Assembly (NCBI RefSeq): GCF_000473165.1
Contig: NZ_KI421504.1
Location: 4,093,656-4,157,655 of the forward strand
Source: Leisingera aquimarina DSM 24565
Lineage (GTDB): Bacteria > Pseudomonadota > Alphaproteobacteria > Rhodobacterales > Rhodobacteraceae
Length of the DNA: 64,000 nucleotides
Direction of reading: 5' to 3'
Of the stretch, positions 35,678-44,856 are shown piece after piece (within the stretch, counting starts at the first letter, position 1; the number at the start of each line of letters is the position of its first letter). Both the position numbers and the translations under genes were made by a program. The notes under the pieces are model-generated. The model made no database searches. It saw only the letters and a program-made list of their open reading frames with translations, and was not told the origin of the DNA.

Positions 35678-37141
35678 TTGCCCAACGCTTTGGCTTATCT
35701 CATGCTGCTGGCCTGGCCGCTGGCCAGCCTGATCCTGTTCCGGCGCCTGCCGCTGGAGCGGGCGATCCTGTGGTGCCTCATCGCAGGGTACCTGCTGCTG
35801 CCGCCGCTGGCCGAGTTCGACTTGCCGCTGGTGCCGGATATGGACAAGTTTGCCATTCCTTCGGTGATGGCGTTCCTGTTGTGCCTGCTGCTGCTGCGCC
35901 GGCCGGTGCCGCTGCTGCCGCGGCATCCGGCGGTGCGGGTTCTAGTGCTGTTGTTTGTATTCGGCGTCATCCCGACGGTGCTGACCAATGGCGAACCGGT
36001 CCTGTTCCGCAGCATCGCCAATTCCGAACCGATCATCTTTCTGACCAATCAGCTGCCGGGGCTGCGCTGGCGTGACCTGGGATCAGTGATCATCAACCAG
36101 ATGATCGTGCTGATACCTTTTCTGCTGGCACGGCGTTACCTGTCCACCCCCGAAACGCAGCGCGAGCTGCTGCTGGCGCTGATGATCGGCGGGCTGGCCT
36201 ATACCGTCCCGTCCCTCATTGAAATCCGGCTCAGCCCGCAGATGAACGTCTGGATCTACGGCTTCTTTCAGCATGACTTCAGCCAGATGATCCGCCAGGG
36301 CGGCTTCCGCCCGATCGTATTCCTGCCGCATGCCCTGTGGCTGGCGTTTTTCATGATGTCGGCGCTGCTGGCCGCCACGGCCCTGGCGCGGGCGGCCGCA
36401 ACCGGCCAAAGGCTTCGCCTGATCCTGGCAGCGGTTTACCTGTTTGCTGTTCTGGTGCTGTGCAAGAGCCTCGCCTCGCTTGCCTATGCGCTGGCCTTCA
36501 CACCAGTGGTGGCGCTGGCGCCCCTGCGATGGCAGCTGCGGGCCGCGCTGCTGCTGGCGCTGATCGCAGTGGTTTATCCGATGCTGCGCAATACCGGGCT
36601 GGTGCCGACAGAGGCGCTGGTGGCCCAGGCCGAGGCAATCAGCGCCGAGCGGGCGCATTCGCTGAACTACAGGTTCGAAAACGAGACACAACTGCTGGTG
36701 CGGGCGGCGGAGAAACCCTGGTTCGGCTGGGGCGGCTGGGGCCGCAACCTGGTGCGCCACGCCGAGACCGGGCAGATCCTGTCGATCCCTGACGGGCGAT
36801 GGATCATCGTTTTCGGCACCTTCGGCTGGCTGGGTTATGCCGCCGAAATGGGATTGCTGGCAGCGCCCCTGGTTCTTCTGGCACAAGCCGCGCGGCGCGC
36901 GCCGCGGGGCAGCATCTCGCCGTATGCCGCACCTATTGCCCTCATCCTTGCGGCCACCATGGTGGATATGCTGCTCAACGCCACCCTGATTCCGATCACC
37001 TGGATGTGCGCAGGCTCGGTGCTGGGCTACGCCGAGCGGTTGCTTTTCCCGGGCTTATTCGGCAGGAAACCAGCCCTGTTCGGCGGGGCGCAAGTACTGA
37101 TGCCTGACACCGCGGGACCAGAGAGGCGCAGTATTCTGTGA
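35678..37141 (+). CDS. Wzy/O-antigen ligase-like polysaccharide polymerase
   Basis: A 487-residue inner-membrane protein with about 11-12 hydrophobic segments and one large hydrophilic loop (about residues 310-385) carrying SLNYRFENETQLLVRAAEKPWFGWGGWGRN, the feature of the Wzy/WaaL family. It is expected to polymerise or ligate oligosaccharide repeats in the periplasm. The start is a TTG at 35678 after GAGGGGG; ATG at 35702 is an alternative. It is divergent from the WecG gene and 261 nt before the PKS; that gap has a modest AT-rich part, probably a promoter for the downstream operon. Confidence 0.8.
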   Translation: MPNALAYLMLLAWPLASLILFRRLPLERAILWCLIAGYLLLPPLAEFDLPLVPDMDKFAIPSVMAFLLCLLLLRRPVPLLPRHPAVRVLVLLFVFGVIPTVLTNGEPVLFRSIANSEPIIFLTNQLPGLRWRDLGSVIINQMIVLIPFLLARRYLSTPETQRELLLALMIGGLAYTVPSLIEIRLSPQMNVWIYGFFQHDFSQMIRQGGFRPIVFLPHALWLAFFMMSALLAATALARAAATGQRLRLILAAVYLFAVLVLCKSLASLAYALAFTPVVALAPLRWQLRAALLLALIAVVYPMLRNTGLVPTEALVAQAEAISAERAHSLNYRFENETQLLVRAAEKPWFGWGGWGRNLVRHAETGQILSIPDGRWIIVFGTFGWLGYAAEMGLLAAPLVLLAQAARRAPRGSISPYAAPIALILAATMVDMLLNATLIPITWMCAGSVLGYAERLLFPGLFGRKPALFGGAQVLMPDTAGPERRSIL

Positions 37142-37402
37142 TGCCGCAATCTTTCCGCTTTTCAGGCTCAATTCAACACAATGCGTCCACAGGCTGGCCC
37201 TATGGGTTGACGAGAATAAACAGATTGAAACCGGGTTGCAGCACAGATGGGGATCTGGTGCAGACAGGCCGGGACAAACCGCCGGGGAAAACCCTGGCAC
37301 CATAAATCAACCCGTCCGGCGGACGGCTGCCAGCTCTGCAAAGCAGACTGGCCGCAGTGCGCCGGGCTGTCTTTGAAGGGTCAGTGGGGTCAGGTATTGG
37401 CG
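37142..37402 (+). promoter_or_regulatory. presumed promoter region of the PKS/NRPS operon
   Basis: 261 nt between the polymerase stop and the PKS start. It is less GC-rich around 37155-37235, and no gene with a recognisable product fits. I could not fix -35/-10 boxes. The open frame extending upstream of the PKS ATG into this region does not look coding. Confidence 0.35.
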
Positions 37403-40400
37403 ATGCAGGATGGGAAACCCGCAGCGGGGGGCGCTGCCGGAGATATAGCAATTGTCGGGTTGTCAGTGACAGTCCCCGGCGCAAACTCTGCCGAGGTCTT
37501 CTGGCAGAACCTGCGCGACGGCATTGAATCGATTGAGGTTTTGGACCGCGACACCCTGCTGGCGGCTGGCGAACGGGCCTCCGTGCTGGCCGATCCGAAC
37601 TACGTGCCTGCCTCCGCCAGGCTGCAGAAGTTTGATGAATTCGACGCCGAATTCTTTGGTTTCAGCCCCAAGGAAGCCGCCATCCTCGACCCCCAGCACC
37701 GCAAATTCCTGGAAGTCGCCTGGGGCGCGATGGAAAATGCGGGCCATCCGCCCGAAAGCATCGCTGGCCCCGTCGGCGTCTATGCAGGCTGCGGCATGGG
37801 CAGCTATTTCTACTTCAACATCTGCTCGAACCCCGCGCTGGTCGATGACGTCGGCATGTTCCTGTTGCGCCATACCGGCAACGACAAGGATTTCCTGTCG
37901 ACCCGCGTCAGCCATGTCTTTGACCTGCATGGGCCTTCAGTCAACGTGCAGACCGCCTGCTCCACCTCGCTGGTCGCCGTGCACTATGCCTGCAAGGCCC
38001 TGCGCGAAAGTGAATGCGATATGGCACTGGCAGGCGGCGTCACCATCGAGCTGCCGCAGGGCCGCGGCTACCTTTACAAGGAAAACGAGATCCTGTCCCC
38101 GGACGGCCATTGCCACGCCTTTGATCACCGGGCGCAAGGAACGGTTTTTGGCTCTGGCGCCGGTGCCGTGGCGCTGCGCCGGCTGGAGGATGCAGTGGCC
38201 GACGGCGACCACATCTGGGCCGTTATCAAAGGCTCCGCCATCAACAACGACGGCGCGGACAAGGCCGGTTACCTGGCGCCCTCGGTCGGCGGCCAATCGG
38301 CAGCGGTGCAGGCCGCGCTGCAGGCCGCAGGCACCCCGGCGGAGACCATTGATTACGTCGAGTGCCACGGCACCGGCACTTATCTGGGCGACCCGATCGA
38401 GGTTTCCGCGCTCACCGATGCTTTCCGCACCGGCACAACCGACCGCGGCTATTGCAGCATCGGCTCGGTCAAGACCAACATCGGCCATCTGGACACCGCA
38501 GCGGGGGTCGCCAGCCTGACCAAAACCGCGCTGGCGCTGCACCACAGGGAAATCCCGCCCTCGCTGGGCTATGAGGCGCCGAACCCCGCGATTGATTTTG
38601 AGACTTCGCCATTCCGCGTGAACGCCGCCCTCATGCCATGGCAGCCGCATAAGGGGCCGCGCCGGGCCGGCATCAACTCACTGGGCGTCGGCGGCACCAA
38701 TGCCCATGTGATCCTTGAGGAAGCGCCGGAGCGTGCCCCGTCAGAAGAAAGCGACTTCCCGTTCCAGATCCTTTGTGTCTCCGGCCAGTCCAAACCTGCG
38801 CTGGACGCAAATGCGCAAGAACTGGCGGCGTATCTGAAAGCAAACCCCGATGCCGAACTGGCCGACGTGGCCTATACGCTGAAGGAGGGCCGCCGGGGCT
38901 TTGCCAAACGCCGCGTTCTGGTGGCGGAAACCGCCGCGGAAGCCGCTGCATTGCTGACAGAAAACGATCCGCGCAAGGTCTTCACCCATGACCGCCTCGG
39001 CGATGCGCCCGAGGTGGTCTTCATGTTCCCCGGCGGCGGCGCGCAGTACGCAGGCATGGCGCGTGATCTTTACGAGACCGAGCCGGTCTTTGCCGACTGG
39101 ATGGACAGCGGGCTGGACCACCTGCAACAGAGCCTGGATTATGATATCCGCGCCATCTGGCTGCCGGAAGACGGCGAAGAGGACGCGGCCAACGCTAGCC
39201 TCCAGCAACCATCGGTGCAACTGCCGCTGATCATGATCGTTGAATACGCGCTGGCGCAGCTGTGGATCAGCTGGGGTGTGAACCCCGCCGCGATGGCGGG
39301 CCATTCGATGGGCGAAAACACCGCAGCCTGCCTGGCCGGTGTCATGTCATTTGAGGATTGCATTGATCTGGTCCTCTTGCGCGGGCGGCTGTTTGATACC
39401 GTGCCCGCCGGCGGCATGCTGTCCATCGCCCTTCCCCTGCCAGAGGTTGAGGCCATTCTCACCGAGGATCTGGACATTGCCAGCGTCAACGCGCCCGCGC
39501 TCACCGCCGTGTCCGGGCCGCAAGACGCACTGGACCGTCTTTCGGCAGATCTTACTGCGCGCGAGGTCGAGCATCAGCGCATCCAGATCGACATTGCCGC
39601 CCATTCGCGGATGCTGGACGGCATCCTGCAGCAATACGGCGATTTCATCCGCTCGCTGACCCTGTCGGCCCCGAACCTGCCGGTGATCTCCAACCGTACC
39701 GGCGCACCGCTGACGGCGGATCAGGCCACCGATGCAGATTACTGGGTCGGCCAGCTGCGCAACACCGTGCGCTACGCCGATTGCATCGAGACCCTCGCCA
39801 AAGCTCCGAACCGCGTGTTCCTGGAGGTCGGCCCCGGCAAGGCGCTCAGCGCGCTGGCGCAAATGTCGCCCGCCGTGCAGTCGGGCCAGGTGCTCAGCTC
39901 GTTGCGCCACCCGGATCAGGACGTGATGGATGACAGCTACTTCTTCGGCGTCATCGGCCGCCTTTGGGCCTGCGGAGTCGAGGCTGATTGGGAACAGATC
40001 TGGGGCGAAGCACGGCGCAACCGCCTGCCCCTGCCCGGTTATGCCTTCCAGCGCAGCCGCTATTTCATTGAACCCGGCAAACCCGCAGTTGAGGAAGACA
40101 CCGCCCCGGCCCGGCATGAAAACCTGGCAGATTGGGGCTACCGCCCAGCCTGGCGTCCACGCTTGGCCGATTGCGCGCTGGATGTGATGTTGGAACTGGA
40201 CCAGGAGCCGCATGCCTGGCTGATTTTCGAGGATGAAACAGGCCATGCCGCCCGCACCGCGGACCAGTTGCAGGCCGCAGGCCACAGAGTCGTCCGCGTC
40301 CGCGCCGGGGACACCTATGCGCAGCTGTCCCCAACCTCCTACTTACTGCCGCCTGAACAGGGCCGCGCTGCTTATGGCATGCTGCTAGGTGATCTGGCAG

Positions 40401-43400
40401 AGGCCGCGTTGCTGCCGGACCGCATCGCCCATTTCTGGCTGGTAACGGACGCCGAAACCTATCGCCCCGGCTCCTCCTTCTTTGACCGCAATCTTGAAAT
40501 GGGGTTTCATTCCCTCACCGCTTTGGCTCAGGAACTGGGCAATGCCGATCTGCCCGGCCCCGCGCATATCAGCGTGTTCACCACCGGCGCCGCCCAGGTG
40601 CGCAGCGAAGCACTGCTCTACCCGGAAAAAGCGATGATTGCAGGCCCCGCCGGGGTCATCCCGCGTGAACTGCCAGGGCTGACATGCGCCACCATCGACA
40701 TTGAACTGCCGCCAATACCGCAAGGACTGTTTGCATTCCGGAAACCGGCTGAGGCCCCGGACATCACGCCGCGCCTGCTGGAAGACCTGATGGCGGAACC
40801 CGCAAACGCCTCCGCCGCCTGGCGCGGTGAAAAACGGTTTGAACTCACTTGGCGCCCGCAGCCGCTGCCCGAACCGGAGACCCCACCCTTCAAACAAGGC
40901 GGGCATTATCTGATCACCGGCGGATACGGTGGCATCGGCCTGAGCATCGCGGGCTACCTGATGCGCGAATACGGCGCGAAGGTCTCGCTGATTTCCCGCG
41001 AAGGCCTGCCGCCGCGCAATGCCTGGGCTCGCTGGCTCAGCAGTCACAGCCCAGCCAACCGAACCGCCCAGCGCATACGTGCAGTCATGGCATTGGAGAC
41101 AGGTGGCAAGGGCCAGGTGCTGCCGCTGGCCGCCGACGTCTGCAACAGCGGCGATCTGCGCACGGCGCGCGAACAGGCCGAGGCTGCCTTGGGCCCCGTC
41201 ACTGGCGTGATCCACGGCGCCGGCGTCATCAATGACGGCCCGCTGCTGGCCAAGGATGAGGATCAGATCGCCCGGGTTCTGGCCCCCAAGGTCAGCGGGT
41301 TGCGGGCGCTGGATACGGTCTTCCCCGATGGCAGCCTGGAGCTGATGGTGCTGTTTTCCTCCTCCTCCGCGGTGATCCGGCCTGCGGGTCAGGTGGATTA
41401 CATCGCAGCCAATGAATTCCTCAACGCCTGGGCCAAGCACTGCGCTGGCGGCCTCACCCGTGTGATGGCAGTGGATTGGGGCGTCTGGTCCGATACCGGC
41501 ATGGCTGCCGACGCCATGGCCAGCCGTAACGGAGCCACCGTCGCCGGCACGCCGGAACCCTGCCAGCAGCCGCTGTTGCAGGAGTGCGGGTATGACTCTG
41601 CCGGCAACCGCATCTTCAGACCGCGCTTTGAAACCGCTGACTGGCTGCTGGACGAACACCGCACCGCCGATGGAACCGCTCTGGTGCCCGGCACCGGTTA
41701 TATCGAAATGGCAGCCGAGGCGCTGGCCGAAACCGGCTTCGAAGGGCCCGTCGAAATCCGCGACCTTTATTTCATGCACCCCCTGATTGCAAAAGACAGT
41801 ACCCCGGCAAAGGTTGCGGCAAAACTTGAAGCTAATGAAAATGGTTATGAACTGTTTGTTTACTCGGAATGTACAAAAGGTTACTCTCTGAATAGTCAGG
41901 CTATGCTGGCCTCCGCGGCGGCGGCAGAACGCCCCGCCGCACTCAACCTCCAGACGATTTCCGCCCGATGCCCGGAGCAGCAGGCGCCATTCAACGGGCG
42001 CTTGCGCTCCGCGCAGGAGGCGCATCTGCGCTTTGGTCCGCGCTGGCATGTGCTGAACCGCGCGGCCCTGGGAAACGGTGAAGGCCTCGCCTCTCTCTCA
42101 CTCCCGGACATCGCGGCACAGGACGGCTGTCTGCTTCATCCCGGTCTGCTGGACCTGGCCACCGGCTGGGCGATGGGTCTGATCCCAGGTTATCACGCCA
42201 GCGCGCTTTGGGTGCCGGTGTCTTACCGGCTGATCCGGATTTTCGCGCCGCTCACCTCCAGCATCTGCAGCCATGTGCGGCTGGCTGATGCGCCGGATGG
42301 CAGCTCTGCCGCCTTTGACATCACGCTGACCGATCCCGAAGGCATTGTACTGGTTCAGATCGAAGGCTTCCGGATGCAGCGCCTGGCCGCCGGGTTCGAC
42401 GCCACAGCGGCCGAAGGGCAAGCCGACGCCACCGCCGCAGAGCTGGGCCTGGAACCCGCCGCCGGCATCCAGCCCCTGTCGCCCGAAGAACGCCGCCTTC
42501 AGCTGAACATCTCCAATGGCATCACGTCCGCGGAAGGCGGCGAGGCGCTGGCCCGTGCCCTGGCCACCGGCCTGCCGCAGGTGGTGGTCTCCTCTCTGGA
42601 CCTGCCCGCCTTGATTGCTCAGGCGGGGCAAACCGCCGCCGCCGTGGAGGAGGCCCAGGCGTTTGAACGCCCGCAGCTCGACACCGACTATGTTGCCCCC
42701 CGCAACCCGGTGGAGGAGGAACTGGCCAAGCTCTTTGCCGCCCTCCTAGGGGTGTCGCAAGTGGGGATCGAGGACAGTTTCTTTGATCTCGGCGGCCATT
42801 CCCTGATTGCAGTCCGGCTGTTTGCGCAGGTCAAACGCGGCTTTGGCGTGGAATTTCCCCTGTCGGTTCTGTTCGAGGCCCCCAGCGTCGCCGCACTGGC
42901 GGAGCGGATCATCGAGCGCACAGGCGGCGGAGTCGCCACGGAACCGGGCAGTCCCGCCGCCGCGGCGGAAGACAAACCGCAATACACCCATCTGGTGCAG
43001 CTGCATCCGGGCGAAGGTACCGGACGGCGGCCGTTCTTCCTGGTGGCGGGCATGTTCGGCAATGTGCTGAACCTGCGCCAACTGGCCCTGTTGGTGGGCA
43101 AGGACCGTCCGGTCTATGGCCTGCAGGCCAAGGGGCTGGTCGGCAATGACGCCCCGCACAGCCGGATTGAGGACGCCGCCCAAAGCTGCCTGGATGAGAT
43201 CCGCCAGATCCAGCCCGAAGGCCCTTATTTGCTCGGCGGCTTCTCCGGCGGCGGCATTACCGCCTATGAAATGGCGCAGCAGCTGAAGGATCAGGGCCAG
43301 GATACCGCCGCGCTGATCCTGCTGGACACGCCTCTGCCTGTGCGCCCGCCGCTCAGCCGCCGCGACAAGGCTCTGATCAAACTGGCAGAGCTGCGCAGCA

Positions 43401-43834
43401 AGGGGGCTGGCTACATTGGCGAATGGGCCAAGAACCGCATCGCCTGGGAGGTTGAGAAACGCCGTGCCGCCCCGGCAGAGACCGGCGCCCTGCCTGAATT
43501 CAACAACCGCAAGATCGAACTGGCCTTCCGCACCGCCGTTGAAAGCTATGCTCTGCGCCCCTGGACCGGCCCCCTCACCCTGTTCCGCCCGCCGCTGGAC
43601 CGCAAATGGCAGGTCAGTAGCGGCAATTGGGTCAGCGCAGCGCGCGAATATGTGTTTGATGACAACGAATGGACCCGCTGGGCCGCGCAGACAGAGGTGG
43701 CCGAAGTGCCGGGCGATCATGACAGCATGGTGCTGGTGCCGAACGTCAGCGTGCTGGCCGCCGGTGTCAAAGCCCGGCTGGACGCTGCCGATGCGGCGGC
43801 AGGCCGGCCCCGCTATGCCACGGCCGCGGAGTGA
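37403..43834 (+). CDS. type I polyketide synthase, KS-AT-KR-DH-ACP-TE
   Basis: A 2143-residue single-module PKS. KS is at about 14-440 with Cys-His-His C186, H322, H362. AT is at about 530-840 with GHSMGE (S635) and AHSRML at the specificity loop. KR has TGGYGGIG near 1172 and Y1333 (DYIAANEF). A dehydratase-like domain, about 1390-1690, has H1419 in DEHRTADG and D1584 in HPGLLDLA. The carrier protein has S1800 in LGGHSL, and the thioesterase has S1948 (GFSGGG) and H2106 (GDHDSM). No ER. The ATG at 37403 is where KS homology begins. Product: one reduced, possibly unsaturated, acyl extension released or transferred by the TE. The KR-before-DH order is unusual. A low-GC patch lies at 41811-41905. 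Confidence 0.93.
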   Translation: MQDGKPAAGGAAGDIAIVGLSVTVPGANSAEVFWQNLRDGIESIEVLDRDTLLAAGERASVLADPNYVPASARLQKFDEFDAEFFGFSPKEAAILDPQHRKFLEVAWGAMENAGHPPESIAGPVGVYAGCGMGSYFYFNICSNPALVDDVGMFLLRHTGNDKDFLSTRVSHVFDLHGPSVNVQTACSTSLVAVHYACKALRESECDMALAGGVTIELPQGRGYLYKENEILSPDGHCHAFDHRAQGTVFGSGAGAVALRRLEDAVADGDHIWAVIKGSAINNDGADKAGYLAPSVGGQSAAVQAALQAAGTPAETIDYVECHGTGTYLGDPIEVSALTDAFRTGTTDRGYCSIGSVKTNIGHLDTAAGVASLTKTALALHHREIPPSLGYEAPNPAIDFETSPFRVNAALMPWQPHKGPRRAGINSLGVGGTNAHVILEEAPERAPSEESDFPFQILCVSGQSKPALDANAQELAAYLKANPDAELADVAYTLKEGRRGFAKRRVLVAETAAEAAALLTENDPRKVFTHDRLGDAPEVVFMFPGGGAQYAGMARDLYETEPVFADWMDSGLDHLQQSLDYDIRAIWLPEDGEEDAANASLQQPSVQLPLIMIVEYALAQLWISWGVNPAAMAGHSMGENTAACLAGVMSFEDCIDLVLLRGRLFDTVPAGGMLSIALPLPEVEAILTEDLDIASVNAPALTAVSGPQDALDRLSADLTAREVEHQRIQIDIAAHSRMLDGILQQYGDFIRSLTLSAPNLPVISNRTGAPLTADQATDADYWVGQLRNTVRYADCIETLAKAPNRVFLEVGPGKALSALAQMSPAVQSGQVLSSLRHPDQDVMDDSYFFGVIGRLWACGVEADWEQIWGEARRNRLPLPGYAFQRSRYFIEPGKPAVEEDTAPARHENLADWGYRPAWRPRLADCALDVMLELDQEPHAWLIFEDETGHAARTADQLQAAGHRVVRVRAGDTYAQLSPTSYLLPPEQGRAAYGMLLGDLAEAALLPDRIAHFWLVTDAETYRPGSSFFDRNLEMGFHSLTALAQELGNADLPGPAHISVFTTGAAQVRSEALLYPEKAMIAGPAGVIPRELPGLTCATIDIELPPIPQGLFAFRKPAEAPDITPRLLEDLMAEPANASAAWRGEKRFELTWRPQPLPEPETPPFKQGGHYLITGGYGGIGLSIAGYLMREYGAKVSLISREGLPPRNAWARWLSSHSPANRTAQRIRAVMALETGGKGQVLPLAADVCNSGDLRTAREQAEAALGPVTGVIHGAGVINDGPLLAKDEDQIARVLAPKVSGLRALDTVFPDGSLELMVLFSSSSAVIRPAGQVDYIAANEFLNAWAKHCAGGLTRVMAVDWGVWSDTGMAADAMASRNGATVAGTPEPCQQPLLQECGYDSAGNRIFRPRFETADWLLDEHRTADGTALVPGTGYIEMAAEALAETGFEGPVEIRDLYFMHPLIAKDSTPAKVAAKLEANENGYELFVYSECTKGYSLNSQAMLASAAAAERPAALNLQTISARCPEQQAPFNGRLRSAQEAHLRFGPRWHVLNRAALGNGEGLASLSLPDIAAQDGCLLHPGLLDLATGWAMGLIPGYHASALWVPVSYRLIRIFAPLTSSICSHVRLADAPDGSSAAFDITLTDPEGIVLVQIEGFRMQRLAAGFDATAAEGQADATAAELGLEPAAGIQPLSPEERRLQLNISNGITSAEGGEALARALATGLPQVVVSSLDLPALIAQAGQTAAAVEEAQAFERPQLDTDYVAPRNPVEEELAKLFAALLGVSQVGIEDSFFDLGGHSLIAVRLFAQVKRGFGVEFPLSVLFEAPSVAALAERIIERTGGGVATEPGSPAAAAEDKPQYTHLVQLHPGEGTGRRPFFLVAGMFGNVLNLRQLALLVGKDRPVYGLQAKGLVGNDAPHSRIEDAAQSCLDEIRQIQPEGPYLLGGFSGGGITAYEMAQQLKDQGQDTAALILLDTPLPVRPPLSRRDKALIKLAELRSKGAGYIGEWAKNRIAWEVEKRRAAPAETGALPEFNNRKIELAFRTAVESYALRPWTGPLTLFRPPLDRKWQVSSGNWVSAAREYVFDDNEWTRWAAQTEVAEVPGDHDSMVLVPNVSVLAAGVKARLDAADAAAGRPRYATAAE

Positions 43835-43839
43835 CGCCC

Positions 43840-44856
43840 ATGAACCCGCAGCGCATTCTCACCATCGTCCTCAACTACCGCACGCCGGAGATGACCCTGC
43901 AGGCCGCCGAGGCCGCACTGCGCGAAATGGAGGGCCTGCCGGGCGAGCTGCTGATCATCGACAATGGATCCGGCGATGGCTCCTATGAGCAGATCCGCGC
44001 GGCAGCGGACTCGCGCGGCTGGCTCGGCAGCGGGCGGCTCCGGGTGGTCGCCTCACCGGTGAACGGCGGCTTTGGAGCGGGCATGAACTTGGGGTTGAAG
44101 ACTGGCCTCTCCGACGGCAGCGCGCCGGAACTCTACTATCTGCTGAACTCCGACGCCTTTGTGCAGGGCAGCACCATCCGCACCCTGCGCGATTTCCTGC
44201 TGGAACGCCCCGGCGCAGGTCTGGCCGGCTCTTACGTGCGCGGCACCGATGGTGTGCCTCATCGCACCGCCTTCCGCTTTCCTTCAATTGCGGGGGAATT
44301 CGAGGCCAGCGTGCGCACCGGCATTTTCACCCGGCTGCTGAAACCCTGGGTGGTCGCCATGGATATGCCCATGGATGAGGTGCAGGTCGACTGGACCGCC
44401 GGCGCCAGCCTGATGATCCGCCGCGAAGTCATCCAGGCCGTTGGCGGCTTTGATGAAACATTTTTCCTCTACTTCGAGGAAACCGATCTCTGCCGCCGTG
44501 CCGCCCGCGCAGGCTGGCGCACCCACTATGTGCCTGCCAGCAAAATCGCCCACGTCGGCTCGGCCTCCACTGGGATGAAAGGCTGGCAGCGCACGCCGCA
44601 ATACTGGTTCGACTCGCGGCGGCATTACTTCGTGAAACACCACGGGCGCGCCTACGCCGCCGCCGCCACGCTGGCACGGACCGCCGGCAGCCTGATCTAT
44701 GGCCTGCGCCGCCTTATCCAGAATAAGCCGCAGGTGGATCCGCCGCATTTCCTGCGCGATCTGGTCCTGCACGGCCTGCGTGCGATGGCCGCGCCGCGGC
44801 CAAAACCCTTACAAGAAACGCGCGCGCCCTCTCCGATTGCAAAGGAGCAGAAATGA
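43840..44856 (+). CDS. GT2 glycosyltransferase (rhamnosyltransferase-like)
   Basis: A 338-residue family 2 enzyme: TIVLNYRTPEMTLQA, IIDNGSGDGSYEQI, VNGGFGAGMNLGL, LLNSDAFV (DxD-like), WTAGASLMIRREV, and FFLYFEETDLCRRA acceptor motif. This resembles rhamnosyltransferases of the RfbF/WbbL type. The ATG at 43840 follows GGAG by 8 nt; a GTG at 43831 overlaps the PKS stop. Its own stop overlaps the NRPS start (ATGA). Its place between PKS and NRPS suggests it glycosylates their product or an intermediate. Confidence 0.88.
   Translation: MNPQRILTIVLNYRTPEMTLQAAEAALREMEGLPGELLIIDNGSGDGSYEQIRAAADSRGWLGSGRLRVVASPVNGGFGAGMNLGLKTGLSDGSAPELYYLLNSDAFVQGSTIRTLRDFLLERPGAGLAGSYVRGTDGVPHRTAFRFPSIAGEFEASVRTGIFTRLLKPWVVAMDMPMDEVQVDWTAGASLMIRREVIQAVGGFDETFFLYFEETDLCRRAARAGWRTHYVPASKIAHVGSASTGMKGWQRTPQYWFDSRRHYFVKHHGRAYAAAATLARTAGSLIYGLRRLIQNKPQVDPPHFLRDLVLHGLRAMAAPRPKPLQETRAPSPIAKEQK

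Noticed and set aside
40385-42049. 554-codon antisense frame within the PKS
   Set aside because: Covers KR and DH motifs on the opposite strand; no homology of its own.
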